From positions 1 to 64,000 of the forward strand of contig JADKAV010000026.1 in NCBI GenBank assembly GCA_016719135.1: DNA of 64,000 bases, written 5' to 3'. Origin of the DNA: Micrococcales bacterium (GTDB lineage Bacteria > Actinomycetota > Actinomycetes > S36-B12 > UBA10799). The translations under genes and the position numbers were made by a program. The notes under the pieces were generated by a model. The model saw only the letters and a list, made by a program, of their open reading frames with translations, did not search any database and was not told where the DNA came from. Below, in pieces: positions 35,938 to 45,348 of the stretch (position 1 is the first letter of the stretch; every line of letters begins with the position of its first letter).

Positions 35938-36768
35938 GTGGACATGGACCTCGCCGGAGAACTGGCCCCGATCATCGGGCAGGTCCTGCGGATGGAACCG
36001 GTCGTGGGTGGAGACATCTGCCGTGCGTACCGGGTAAGCACGTCCGAGGCCCGATACTTCGTCAAAACACCCCGCCGGTCCGACGAGTGGATGTTGCCGG
36101 TCGAGGCGGCGGGCCTGAAAGCGCTGGGGGATGTGGTCCCCGGTCTGACGCCGTCGGTGGTCCACGCCGAAAGCCGGTTTCTGGTGCTGGAGTGGGTTGC
36201 CGAGCAGGGGCCGTCCCGGGAGGCTGCAGCGAACCTCGGCGAACGACTGGCAGCCTTGCATACGCACCGGGCGTCCGCTTTCGGCGAAGGACCCGAGCAC
36301 GGCCGCATCGGGCCACTTGCGATGCCTTCCGGGCACTACGAGTCATGGCCGCAGATGTTTGCCGAGTTGCGTCTGCGCCCGCTTGTCAACGACCGGACTC
36401 CCCGCAGCCTCGACCTGGTCGACGCGCTCATGGACGACCCCGAGTGGGCGGGACCGCCCGAGCCGCCGAGCCTGTTGCACGGGGACCTGTGGAGCGGCAA
36501 CGTGTTGTGGTCGCTGTCGCCGCGACTGGTGGATCCAGCAGCGCATGTCGGTCATCGCGAGACGGATCTGGCCATGCTCGCCCTGTTCGGAACCCCTTAC
36601 TTGGACACCATCCTGATGGCCTACCAGCAGGTGTATCCACTCGCGCGGGGCTGGCAGGCGCGGGAGGGATTGCACCAGATGTGGCCGCTGCTGGTGCATG
36701 CGCGACTGTTCGGCGGGGGATACGCACAGCGGGCCGAGACCATCGCGACGGGCTACCTCCAGGGCTGA
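35938..36768 (+). CDS. fructosamine/ketosamine-3-kinase family protein
   Basis: A 276-residue kinase-fold protein of the fructosamine kinase family. Features are the phosphate-loop region VVGGDICRAYRV, the ATP-binding YFVKTPR with an invariant Lys, the catalytic LLHGDLWSGNVLW, and the metal-binding VDPAAHVGHRETDLAM. These enzymes phosphorylate sugar-amine adducts and help repair glycated proteins. GTG 35938 or ATG 35944 could start it. It is 18 bases after the channel gene. Confidence 0.85.
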   Translation: MDMDLAGELAPIIGQVLRMEPVVGGDICRAYRVSTSEARYFVKTPRRSDEWMLPVEAAGLKALGDVVPGLTPSVVHAESRFLVLEWVAEQGPSREAAANLGERLAALHTHRASAFGEGPEHGRIGPLAMPSGHYESWPQMFAELRLRPLVNDRTPRSLDLVDALMDDPEWAGPPEPPSLLHGDLWSGNVLWSLSPRLVDPAAHVGHRETDLAMLALFGTPYLDTILMAYQQVYPLARGWQAREGLHQMWPLLVHARLFGGGYAQRAETIATGYLQG

Positions 36769-36781
36769 ATCGGCCACTTCG

Positions 36782-36793
36782 TACCATCGAGGG
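36782..36793 (+). promoter_or_regulatory. leaderless -10 element of serA
   Basis: TACCAT (36782-36787), six bases before GTG 36794. Confidence 0.5.
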
Positions 36794-38380
36794 GTGGACA
36801 AACCCGTCGTCTTGATCGCCGAAGAACTCTCTCCTGCAACCATCGAGGCCCTGGGGCCGGACTTCGAGATCCGTCACTGTGACGGGGCGGATCGCCCGCA
36901 ACTCTTGGCTGCAATCACCGACGTGGACGCGATCCTGGTGCGGTCGGCGACGAAGGTCGATGCCGAGGCTCTGTCAGCGGCCAAGAAGCTCAAGGTCGTC
37001 GCTCGGGCCGGAGTCGGGCTGGACAACGTTGATGTGGAGGCAGCCACCCAGGCCGGCGTCATGGTGGTCAACGCACCGACCTCGAACATCGTCAGTGCGG
37101 CGGAACTGGCGGTAGCACTGCTGCTGGCCAGCGCCCGGCACATCTCCCCGGCCCATGACGCCCTGCGACAGGGACAGTGGAAGCGGTCCAAATACACCGG
37201 CGTGGAGCTCACCGACAAGACCGTCGGCGTGGTCGGCCTGGGCCGGATCGGGCTGCTCGTGGCGCAACGGCTCAGCGCGTTCGGCGTGCGCTTGGTCGCC
37301 TACGACCCGTTCGTCCAGCCCGTGCGTGCCGCCCAACTCGGCGTGACGCTGCTGTCTTTGGAGCAGGTGCTGGAGGAATCCGATTTCATCACCGTGCACC
37401 TTCCGAAGACCAAAGAGACCGTGGGACTGATCGACGAGGCAGCCTTGAAGCTGGTGAAGCCCACAGTCCACATCGTCAATGCTGCGCGTGGCGGAATCGT
37501 CGACGAGCAGGCGCTGTACGACGCACTGGTGGAGGGCCGGGTCGCCGGGGCGGCACTGGATGTGTACGCCAGCGAACCGTGTACCGATTCGCCGCTGTTC
37601 ACACTCGACAACGTGGTCGCCACCCCACACCTGGGTGCATCCACTGACGAGGCGCAGGAGAAGGCCGGCATTGCCGTGGCCAAATCGGTCCGTCAAGCGT
37701 TGGCCGGAGAGCTGGTGCCCGACGCTGTGAATGTCAGAGGCGGAGTCATTGCCGAGCAGGTGCGGCCGTTCATCGACCTGGCTGAGCATCTCGGACACAT
37801 CGCCACATCCATGGCCCCATCGGCGGTCGCGCAGCTGACCGTCGAAGCTCTCGGCGAGATCAGCGCCTTTGATGTCAACGTGCTCGAGTTGGCCGTTCTG
37901 AAGGGCATGTTCTCGGTGCTCATCGACGACCCCGTGTCCTACGTCAACGCCCCGGTTCTGGCTGCGGATCGGGGAGTCGAGACGGCCTTGGTCACCGAGG
38001 GCGACTCCGAGGACCACCGGTCGTTGGTACGTGTGCGGATGGCGTGCGCCGATGGTCAGAGCATGGTCGTAGCCGGCACGGTGTTCGGTGCTCGCGACAA
38101 CGAGAAGCTGGTGGAGGTCGACGGCTTGGACCTCGATCTGCCGGTCAGCGAGCACATGTTGGTGTTCCGCTACGACGACAAACCCGGTGTGGTGGGTACG
38201 GTCGGTCAAGTTCTCGGCGATGCGGGCATCAATATCGCGAACATGCAGGTCTGCCGGGACAGCGCAGGCGGTCTGGCTCTGGTCGCGCTCACCGTCGACA
38301 GTGCTGTGACCACGGACTTGGTCGAAGCGATCTCGGCTCAGATCGGCGCAGTCAGCGGCACCGCGATCGACCTGGTCTGA
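36794..38380 (+). CDS. serA: D-3-phosphoglycerate dehydrogenase
   Basis: A 528-residue long-type PGDH, first enzyme of serine synthesis. Residues 1 to about 310 are the D-isomer dehydrogenase core with VGVVGLGRIGLLVAQRL, NAARGGIVDEQALYDAL and TPHLGASTDEAQEKAG. Then come the intervening ASB domain (about 320-455) and a C-terminal ACT domain (HMLVFRYDDKPGVVGTVGQV) that binds serine. The length and domain order match the M. tuberculosis enzyme. GTG 36794 with a leaderless promoter suits the family N-terminus (KPVVLIAEELSP). Confidence 0.96.
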   Translation: MDKPVVLIAEELSPATIEALGPDFEIRHCDGADRPQLLAAITDVDAILVRSATKVDAEALSAAKKLKVVARAGVGLDNVDVEAATQAGVMVVNAPTSNIVSAAELAVALLLASARHISPAHDALRQGQWKRSKYTGVELTDKTVGVVGLGRIGLLVAQRLSAFGVRLVAYDPFVQPVRAAQLGVTLLSLEQVLEESDFITVHLPKTKETVGLIDEAALKLVKPTVHIVNAARGGIVDEQALYDALVEGRVAGAALDVYASEPCTDSPLFTLDNVVATPHLGASTDEAQEKAGIAVAKSVRQALAGELVPDAVNVRGGVIAEQVRPFIDLAEHLGHIATSMAPSAVAQLTVEALGEISAFDVNVLELAVLKGMFSVLIDDPVSYVNAPVLAADRGVETALVTEGDSEDHRSLVRVRMACADGQSMVVAGTVFGARDNEKLVEVDGLDLDLPVSEHMLVFRYDDKPGVVGTVGQVLGDAGINIANMQVCRDSAGGLALVALTVDSAVTTDLVEAISAQIGAVSGTAIDLV

Positions 38381-38475
38381 CCACTTCACCCAGCGCGGGG
38401 GAACGGCTTCCCAGGGACCCACTTCGCGCCCAGGATCGGGCTAGGGTCGAGTCACCACCGAACTGGGAGCACCAC

Positions 38476-39867
38476 ATGCTGCACGAGCAAGACGTCGAAC
38501 AGATCGAGCGTCTCTACCTCTCACCGCTGTTCGCCCGCTACGGCGAGAAGAGCGCCATCGTCGCCCATCAACTCGAGCCCGACGGACGGGCGCCGGAGGT
38601 GGCCTACCAGTTGATCCATGACGAGTTGATGCTCGACGGCAATGCGCGGCAGAACCTGGCGACCTTCGTGTCGACCTTCATGGATCCCATGGCCGACAGG
38701 TTGTTCGCTGAGACCTACGACAAGAACATGATCGACAAGGATGAGTATCCGCAGACCGCGCAGATGGAAGCCCGGTGCGTGAGCATCATCGCGAATCTGT
38801 GGCATTCCCCTGACGGCGACAAGGCGGTCGGCACGTCGACGATCGGCTCCAGTGAAGCGGTGATGCTGGCCGGACTGTCCCTGAAGCGTTTGTGGCAGCA
38901 CAAGCGCAAGGCCGCCGGCCAGTCCATCGAGCGGCCCAATCTGGTCATGGGCCAGAACGTGCAGGTCGTGTGGGAGAAGTTCTGCCGCTACTGGGACGTC
39001 GAGCCCCGTTACGCACCACTGGCCGAGGGCAGGCTGCACTTGACCGCTGAGGAAGCGGTCAAGCTCGTCGACGAGAACACGATCGGGGTGGTGGCGATCC
39101 TGGGGTCGACGTTCGACGGCTCCTACGAGCCGGTCAAGGACATCGCCGCAGCCCTCGATGACGTGCAGAAGGAGAAGGGCTGGGACATCCCGGTGCACGT
39201 CGACGGCGCCTCGGGCGGTTTCGTGGCCCCCTTCATCGACCAGGATCTGGAGTGGGACTTCCGGATTCCGCGGGTGCATTCGATCAACGCTTCGGGGCAC
39301 AAGTACGGCTTGGTCTATCCGGGGGTCGGATGGGTGGTCTGGCGGACTGCCGACTGCGTCCCGGACGATCTGGTGTTCCATGTGAACTACTTGGGCGGGG
39401 ACATGCCCACGTTCACGCTGAACTTCTCCCGGCCGGGCAGCCAAGTGGTTCTGCAGTACTACAACTTCGTGCGGTTGGGGTTCGAGGGATACCGAGGGAT
39501 CCAGCAGGCGTGTCGGGACACGGCCATGTACCTGTCGTCGCAGATCGCGCAGTTGGGCCCGTACGAACTGCTCAGCGATGGTTCGGAACTACCGGTCTTC
39601 TTCTTCCGGCTCAAGGCCGATCGCAGGAACTACACAGTCTTCGACGTCTCGGCGAAGCTGCGCGAGCGTGGTTGGCAGGTGCCCGCGTACACCCTGCCGG
39701 ACGACCTCACCGACGTCGCTGGGCTGCGGATCGTTGTGCGCAACGGATTCGGCCGAGACATGGCTGAGTTGCTGCTGAACGACCTGCGGCACGCGACCGA
39801 ATTCTTCGAGGGCCTCGACCGCCCGATGCCCGACGACCCCGACCACGCCCCGGGTTTCTCCCACTGA
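38476..39867 (+). CDS. gadB: glutamate decarboxylase
   Basis: A 463-residue PLP enzyme of group II decarboxylases converting glutamate to GABA + CO2. The PLP lysine is Lys276 in INASGHKYG, the same number as in E. coli GadB. GTSTIGSSEAVMLAGLSLKRLW and HVDGASGGFVAPF are further family motifs. ATG 38476 has a GGGAG Shine-Dalgarno. No glutamate/GABA antiporter lies beside it. The product GABA could link to the gamma-glutamyl-polyamine genes at 43.8-48.3 kb. Confidence 0.93.
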   Translation: MLHEQDVEQIERLYLSPLFARYGEKSAIVAHQLEPDGRAPEVAYQLIHDELMLDGNARQNLATFVSTFMDPMADRLFAETYDKNMIDKDEYPQTAQMEARCVSIIANLWHSPDGDKAVGTSTIGSSEAVMLAGLSLKRLWQHKRKAAGQSIERPNLVMGQNVQVVWEKFCRYWDVEPRYAPLAEGRLHLTAEEAVKLVDENTIGVVAILGSTFDGSYEPVKDIAAALDDVQKEKGWDIPVHVDGASGGFVAPFIDQDLEWDFRIPRVHSINASGHKYGLVYPGVGWVVWRTADCVPDDLVFHVNYLGGDMPTFTLNFSRPGSQVVLQYYNFVRLGFEGYRGIQQACRDTAMYLSSQIAQLGPYELLSDGSELPVFFFRLKADRRNYTVFDVSAKLRERGWQVPAYTLPDDLTDVAGLRIVVRNGFGRDMAELLLNDLRHATEFFEGLDRPMPDDPDHAPGFSH

Positions 39868-40022
39868 GGTCGTTTGCACTCCGAGGGCTACGGTTTGTTG
39901 CTGACTGCGGGGGTTGGGCCCGGAGCGCACCGGCCCGATAGCCTGGGCAGATTTCGGCTGTGGCCCAGTGGCCGGAGTCGTGATTGTGCAGTCCAACGTC
40001 CGGGCTCTGGCGCAGTCGCGCC

Positions 40023-40217
40023 TCAGCCGTCGGTCTTGCCCCAGCCGGTGTTCATCCCGATCACAGCACCGATCGCCGCGAGAATGCCGATCCACAGTGA
40101 GCTGCCGGTGAGCCACCACACGACCAAGCCGACCCCCACTCCGCCCGCGATGCCGATGGCCAGACCACGCCCGTCGAAGGTTCCCGGCGAGGCGAGGCTA
40201 TCGGCGTGATGCTGCAC
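40023..40217 (-). CDS. small two-helix membrane protein, unknown
   Basis: A 64-residue protein with two glycine-rich hydrophobic helices, AIGIAGGVGVGLVVWWL and SLWIGILAAIGAVIGM, and a short polar tail. The layout resembles small bacterial membrane proteins of unknown function. GTG 40217 lies inside the end of the subtilase gene (20-base overlap on the same strand), so coupling is likely. Confidence 0.55.
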   Translation of the reverse strand: MQHHADSLASPGTFDGRGLAIGIAGGVGVGLVVWWLTGSSLWIGILAAIGAVIGMNTGWGKTDG

Positions 40218-41860
40218 GTGTTCGGAACGTGCGGGAGACCCAGATCGGATCGGTCTTCTTCTTCTGTCCCGCACGCATGGCCACGATGCGGACCTGCATG
40301 CCGCCCGAGGAGCGGACCGTGTACCAGGTCTGGCCATCGCGCTTACCGTTGAACCGGTTGAGTTCGGACCACTTGCGCTGCGAGTAGCTCTGCCAGCCGA
40401 CGATGAATCTGCCCTTGGCAGGAATCCGGTATTTCAGGTAGCCCTTGCGGACCGTGATCCTCACCCGCTTGACCGCCCGGGTGGTCACTTCTGCCGGTGC
40501 GATCACCGGCAGCGCGCCGCCGGTGGCCTGCAAAGTGTTCAATGTGCTCAATGCCCGGTTAGGGCTGACCAAACCGAAGCCGAACTGGTCGTCGCGGCCC
40601 TGCGCGCCGAGGTCGGTCGCCGATCCCAGGACCACGTCGACGGGATTCACCTGCAGTCCGAGTGCACGCTGGCGTTCGATGGTGAGGGCCATGGTGCCCG
40701 AGACGTAGGGCGCCGCCATCGAGGTTCCCGGCATCCGCACGTAACCGGAGCCGGCGTAGGTGCTGAAGATGCCACGAGGGGAGTCGAACGCACCACTTCC
40801 GCCGGGCGCCACCAGATCCACCTGTCGTCCAACTTCGGAGAACGATGAGCGGCGCAGGGTCCTTGTCACCGCTCCCACTCCCACCACGCCAGGGAAGGCC
40901 GCCGGGTACTGGACTGGATTGAACAATGTGCCGCGGGAGTCGAGGTAGGCGTTCCCCGCTGCCGCCACCGTCACGACCCCTTTGGACTGGGCGTACTGGA
41001 TGGCCTTCTGTTCAACGGAACTGGCCGAACCCGAGTAGCTCATGTTCACGATGTCGGCCCCGTGGTCGACCGCCCAGATGATGCCCTTCGCCGAGTCGGC
41101 CGAGCGTACCGACCCTCCGGCATCGGCCACCACGACCGGCATGATCGCCACGCCGGGAGCCAGGCCGGCACCGCCGAGGTTGTTGTTAGCGGTCATCGCG
41201 ATGATTCCGGGCCACATGGGTCCCGTGCCCGTTGGAGTCCATGCGCCCGTTGCCGCCGTTCACCAGATCGACACCCCGCACAAACTTGCCCGCCAGATCG
41301 GGGTGGCGGGAGACGCCCGAGTCGATGACGGCCACCGTTACTCCCGTACCGGTGGACGAGGCCCAAGCCGTTTCCGCGTCCAAAGCGTCCAGAGCCCACT
41401 GCTGGCTGCGTGACGGGTCGGCGCTGGGGATCGCGGCGGCTCGTGACTCACGGCGGATGGTCGAGGTGACCCCGGGCCTGCTCTGCGAGGCTGGCAGACC
41501 GGTCAGTCGCCGGGTCGTGTCCACCTCGACAGCCACTACATCGGGCCGGTCCTGGACCTGATCGACGGTGGCGATCGCGTCGGACGTGGAGGTGGCCGTG
41601 TCGCTGACCACCCGCAGCGAATCCCCGTCCTGCACGGCGTAGACCACGGTCATCTCGCCGGTCTCACCGGATTGCTCCACGACATCGGCCGGATCGGCTG
41701 TCACCGTGGCTGCCGGTTCCTGCCACGCGGTCGAGGGGCCGGAGGTGGCCGAAGGCTGGTCGGTCGACGGGGTGGAAGTGGGCACGACGGCGTCATCGGC
41801 GGCGCCGGGGGTGACCCCCATCGCCCACGCGAGGAACACCGCGACGAATACCCTCTTCAC
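40198..41860 (-). CDS. subtilisin-like serine protease (S8 family), one-base frameshift
   Basis: An exported protease of 553 residues once repaired. A signal peptide (KRVFVAVFLAWAMGVTPGAA) leads a Thr/Ser/Pro-rich propeptide-like region. The catalytic Asp is in VTVAVIDSGVSRHPDLAGK, the His in NGHGTHVA, and the Ser in MPGTSMAAPYVSG. A basic beta-type C-terminal domain of about 120 residues follows. The frame breaks just after NGHGTHVA at about 41207-41213: GTGGCCCGGAATC has one extra C compared with the expected GTGGCCGGAATC (Val-Ala-Gly-Ile). As it stands the product would end 12 residues later without the active-site Ser. Confidence 0.82.
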
Positions 41861-41909
41861 TACTCCACGGTACGTCCTACCCCCGACAAAACCGCCCGAA
41901 CCTCGCCGG

Positions 41910-43613
41910 TCAGCCGCGATGTGCGCGGTTCATCGCGCTCACGACGGCCTTCAGGGAGGCCGTCACGATCGAGGAATGGATGCCGACCCCCCACAGCACC
42001 TTCCCGTCGACGGCGCATTCCAGGTACGCAGCGGCTTTCGCGTCGCCGCCGGAGGACAGGGCATGCTCGTGGTAGTCGAGCACCCGCACATCGGCGTGAG
42101 GTGCAGCGCCTCGCAGAACGCCGCGATCGGGCCGTTGCCGTGGCCGGTCAGCTCGACGGCTTCGCCGTGTCAGGATCCTGGCCTTCACGGCGGTGTCGCC
42201 GTCGACCTGCTCACCAGCTCGTGTTGACCAGGCGGAAACGGCCCCACGCAGCGTCCGGGTTGGGCAGGTACTCGTCGGTGAAGATGTCCCACATCTGCAT
42301 TCCGGTGACCTCACCGCCCTCATCCTCGGTGTGGTGCTGGATGACCCCGGAGAACTCGATCTGCAGCCGCCGCGGCAGTTCCATCTTGTGCTCGGTGCGC
42401 ATGATGTAGGCGACGCCGCCCTTGCCGGACTGCGAGTTCACCCGGATCACGGCCTCGTAGGTGCGGCCCACGTCCTTGGGGTCGATCGGCAGGTAGGGGC
42501 ACCGCCCAGCCGGTCTCGCGCGGCATCGCCGCCCTCGGCCGCAGCGGCATCCATCGCCTGCAGACCCTTGTTGATCGCGTCCTGGTGCGAACCGGAGAAC
42601 GCGGTGTAGACCAGGTCGCCGCCGTACGGGTGCCGTTCGTGGACGGGCAGTTGGTTGCAGTACTCGACGGTGCGGCGGATCTCATCGATGTTCCGGAAAT
42701 CGATCTGCGGGTCGATGCCCTGGCTGAACAGGTTCATGCCCAAGGTCACCAGGCACACATTGCCGGTGCGCTCTCCGTTGCCGAACAGGCAGCCTTCGAT
42801 GCGATCGGCGCCGGCCATGAATCCCAACTCCGCGGCGGCCACCGCAGTGCCGCGGTCGTTGTGCGGGTGCAGGCTCAGCACGATGGAGTCGCGGTGGGCC
42901 AGGTTGCGGTGCATCCACTCGATGGAGTCGGCGTAGACGTTGGGCGTCGCCATCTCGACCGTCGCCGGCAGGTTGATGATCACCTTGCGCTCGGGAGTGG
43001 GCTGCCACACGTCGTTGACCGCGTTGCAGACCTCTACGGCGAAGTCCAGTTCGGTGCCTGTGTAGGACTCGGGGGAGTACTCGAAGTAGACCTCGGTCTC
43101 AGGGACCGTGTCGGCGTACTTGAGGCACAACTGCGCCCCGTGGACGGCGATGTCCTTGATCCCGTCGCGGTCGAGGCCGAACACCACACGGCGCTGCAGT
43201 GTGGAGGTCGAGTTGTACAGGTGCACGATGGCCTGCTTGGCCCCGCGGATGGCTTCGTAGGTGCGCTCGATGAGATGGTCGCGGGCCTGGGTGAGGACCT
43301 GGATCACGACGTCGTCGGGAATCCGGCCCTCGTCGATCAGTTGACGGACGAAGTCGAAGTCGGTCTGGGACGCCGATGGGAAGCCGACCTCGATCTCCTT
43401 GTACCCCATGCGCACGAGCAACTCGAACATGCGCAGTTTGCGGGCGGGACTCATCGGGTCGATCAGTGCCTGGTTGCCGTCACGCAGGTCGACGGCGCAC
43501 CAGCGCGGGGCGTGGGTGATGACGGCTTCCGGCCACGTGCGGTCGGGCATGTCGAAAGGGACGAAGGGCTGATATCGCTGGAAGGGCATTTGTGAGGGTT
43601 GCTGCTCGTTCAT
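41910..43613 (-). pseudogene. leuA: 2-isopropylmalate synthase, five frameshifts
   Basis: LeuA makes 2-isopropylmalate from 2-oxoisovalerate and acetyl-CoA, the first leucine-specific step. The N-terminal catalytic domain is intact to about 42545 (CAVDLRDGNQALIDPM, LHPHNDRGTAVAAAELG, GCLFGNGERTGNVC). After that the frame is lost five times: near 42511-42537 (+1), 42496-42499 (an extra C in GTGCCCCTAC, minus strand), 42213 (+1), 42167-42171 (+1) and 42096-42103 (-1). The net effect is +3, and each piece still encodes recognisable LeuA (YLPIDPKDVGRTYEA, VELTGHGNGPIAAFCEALH, ADVRVLDYHEHALSSGGD). Repaired length is about 566 residues, normal for actinobacteria. Dense indels suggest poor local sequence, or real decay of the regulatory domain. 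Confidence 0.85.
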
Positions 43614-43661
43614 GGTGGCTCCTGGTTGCGGGGTTCGAAGGGCAACCGGCGCGTGGACGCT

Positions 43662-43698
43662 CCGCGACGAGGGGGCCGGTGGTCAGGCCTCGTCGCGG
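43662..43698 (-). promoter_or_regulatory. leuA attenuator hairpin
   Basis: On the minus strand CCGCGACGAGG (43698-43688) pairs perfectly over 11 bases with CCTCGTCGCGG (43672-43662). The first arm covers the last leader-peptide codons. A second hairpin (GGTTGC/GCAACC, about 43622-43650) sits just before the CAGGAG ribosome binding site. No T-run follows, so control may be at translation. Confidence 0.65.
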
Positions 43699-43727
43699 CA
43701 GCTAAGCAGAAGCAGCCCGCGCAACAC
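43683..43727 (-). CDS. leuA leader peptide
   Basis: A 14-residue ORF, MLRGLLLLSCRDEA, from GTG 43727 to TGA 43683, with four Leu codons in a row and five in all. It is the expected sensor of charged tRNA-Leu for leuA and is very like known actinobacterial leuA leaders. Confidence 0.8.
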   Translation of the reverse strand: MLRGLLLLSCRDEA

Positions 43728-43739
43728 GGGATCAGGCTA
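43728..43739 (-). promoter_or_regulatory. leaderless -10 element of the leuA leader peptide
   Basis: TAGCCT on the minus strand (43739-43734), six bases before GTG 43727. Confidence 0.55.
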
Positions 43740-43817
43740 GCACGATCGCTGGAACAGGGGCTGCTTCAGCCGCGACCGGACAGGGGAATCGAGCGGTGCC
43801 TGCGCGATGATGGATCC

Positions 43818-44516
43818 ATGCGTCCTGTGATCGGCCTGACCGCGTATGTGGAACCCGCGCGTTGGGTCGCCTGGAACACCGATGCCGCGCTGCTGCACGC
43901 CTGGTATCCCGAGGCGGTGATCCGTTCCGGGGGGATTCCGGTGATGCTGCCGCCTCAGCAGGAAGCAGCAGTCGCGTTGGCCAGCCGAATCGATGCCTTG
44001 ATCCTGACCGGTGGACCGGATATTTCGGCGACCATGTACGGGCAGGATCCGCACCCGACCAACGATCGGCCGCGGCACCTGCGTGACGAGTTCGAAGTGG
44101 CCATGTACCGCGCGGTTCGAGAAGCCGGCAAGCCGGTGCTCGGCGTGTGTCGGGGATTGCAGATCATGGCGGTGGCAGAGGGTGGCTATCTGACCCAGCA
44201 TCTTCCCGATGTCACGGATCTGCCGCACCGGGAGAAGGTCGGTGCCTTCACCGAGCACGGGGCGATGTTCGCGCCCGATTCGATCGCGCACCGCCTGCTC
44301 GGCGCCGAGATGACGGTCAACTCGTCGCACCATCAGGCGGTCGGCGATCCGGGCCGGCTTTCTGTCACTGGCCGCGCCGAGGACGGCACCATCGAGGTCT
44401 GCGAAGCGGTTGGCGATGAGTTCGTGATCGGCGTGCAATGGCATCCCGAGTACGGCGGGGATGTGCGGTTGTTCCAGGCGTTGGTGGAGGCTGCCACGTC
44501 TGAAGGCGTCGAGTGA
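43818..44516 (+). CDS. class I glutamine amidotransferase-like gamma-glutamyl hydrolase (PuuD type)
   Basis: A 232-residue peptidase C26 protein that should cleave gamma-glutamyl-GABA or a similar gamma-glutamyl amide. The triad is visible: Cys in GVCRGLQIMAVAEGG, His and Glu in GVQWHPEYGG. ILTGGPDISATMYG is the family N-terminal signature. ATG 43818 has GATGAT six bases upstream, an imperfect leaderless -10. It converges on the SDR/ALDH/GS-like genes, and the set together resembles the Puu pathway. Confidence 0.85.
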   Translation: MRPVIGLTAYVEPARWVAWNTDAALLHAWYPEAVIRSGGIPVMLPPQQEAAVALASRIDALILTGGPDISATMYGQDPHPTNDRPRHLRDEFEVAMYRAVREAGKPVLGVCRGLQIMAVAEGGYLTQHLPDVTDLPHREKVGAFTEHGAMFAPDSIAHRLLGAEMTVNSSHHQAVGDPGRLSVTGRAEDGTIEVCEAVGDEFVIGVQWHPEYGGDVRLFQALVEAATSEGVE

Positions 44517-44547
44517 CCCGCTGGTTGCCCAGTGGCCCCTAACTTGC

Positions 44548-44585
44548 GGGTCATTTGGCAACCTACGGGTCATTGCGCAACCTAC
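44548..44585 (+). repeat. two tandem 19-bp repeats
   Basis: GGGTCATTTGGCAACCTAC (44548-44566) is followed directly by GGGTCATTGCGCAACCTAC (44567-44585); they differ at two positions. The second unit includes the stop codon of the SDR gene. Purpose unknown. Confidence 0.6.
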
Positions 44586-45346
44586 AACGGCGTCACATAC
44601 GCCCCGGAGATCCCGCCGTCCACCAGGAAGTTGGAGGCGGTGATGAACGATGCGTCGTCGGAGGCGAGGAAGGCCACCGCCGCGGCGATCTCCTCGGCCT
44701 GGGCGAACCGGCCCATGGGAATGTGCACCAGTCGCCGGGCAGCGCGCTCGGGATCCTTCGCGAACAGCTCCACCAGCAAGGGGGTGTTCACCGGACCCGG
44801 GGACAAGGCGTTGACCCGGATTCCCTCGCGGGCGAATTGCACCCCCAGCTCGCGCGACATCGCCAGGACCCCGCCCTTGGACGCGGTGTAGGAGATCTGG
44901 GAGGTTGCCGCGCCCATCGTCGCGACGAACGAGGCGGTGTTGATGATGGAGCCCTTGCCTTGGCGCTGCATGTACGGGATCGCCTCTTTGCAGCACAAGT
45001 AGACGCTGGTCAGGTTCACCTCCTGCACCCGTCGCCAGGCGTCCAGTCCGGTCTCCAGGATGGAGTCGTCGTCAGGGGGCGAGATGCCTGCGTTGTTGAA
45101 TGCGATGTCGACGCTGCCGTACGCCTCGAACGCCGCTCGGAACCCGCGGGCGACGTCGTCGGGGTCCGTGACGTCGCCGACCACGGCCAAACCGTTGACC
45201 GCCGCGGCGATCGCACCGGCAGCCTCTTCGTCGGTGTCGAAGCACACGACCCGGGCACCTTCGGTTGCGAACCTCTCGGCGGTGGCCCGACCGATGCCGC
45301 TGCCGGCGCCGGTGATCACCGCTACCCTGTCGGCCAAACGCAGCAT
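44582..45346 (-). CDS. short-chain dehydrogenase/reductase
   Basis: A 254-residue classical SDR. It has the NAD(P) motif TGAGSGIG, a conserved Asp-Val after strand 4, NNAG, and catalytic Ser-Tyr-Lys with YTASKGG. An acidic residue after strand 2 (CFDTDEEA) favours NAD(H). ATG 45346 is chosen because GAGGAG lies at proper spacing; GTG 45352 overlaps the ALDH stop with no site. In operon after the ALDH gene. It could oxidise an alcohol intermediate of amine breakdown. Confidence 0.85.
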   Translation of the reverse strand: MLRLADRVAVITGAGSGIGRATAERFATEGARVVCFDTDEEAAGAIAAAVNGLAVVGDVTDPDDVARGFRAAFEAYGSVDIAFNNAGISPPDDDSILETGLDAWRRVQEVNLTSVYLCCKEAIPYMQRQGKGSIINTASFVATMGAATSQISYTASKGGVLAMSRELGVQFAREGIRVNALSPGPVNTPLLVELFAKDPERAARRLVHIPMGRFAQAEEIAAAVAFLASDDASFITASNFLVDGGISGAYVTPL

Positions 45347-45348
45347 TC

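Noticed and set aside
44548..44585. Attachment site or transposon end
   Set aside because: The 19-bp tandem pair has no partner elsewhere in the window and no integrase or transposase nearby.
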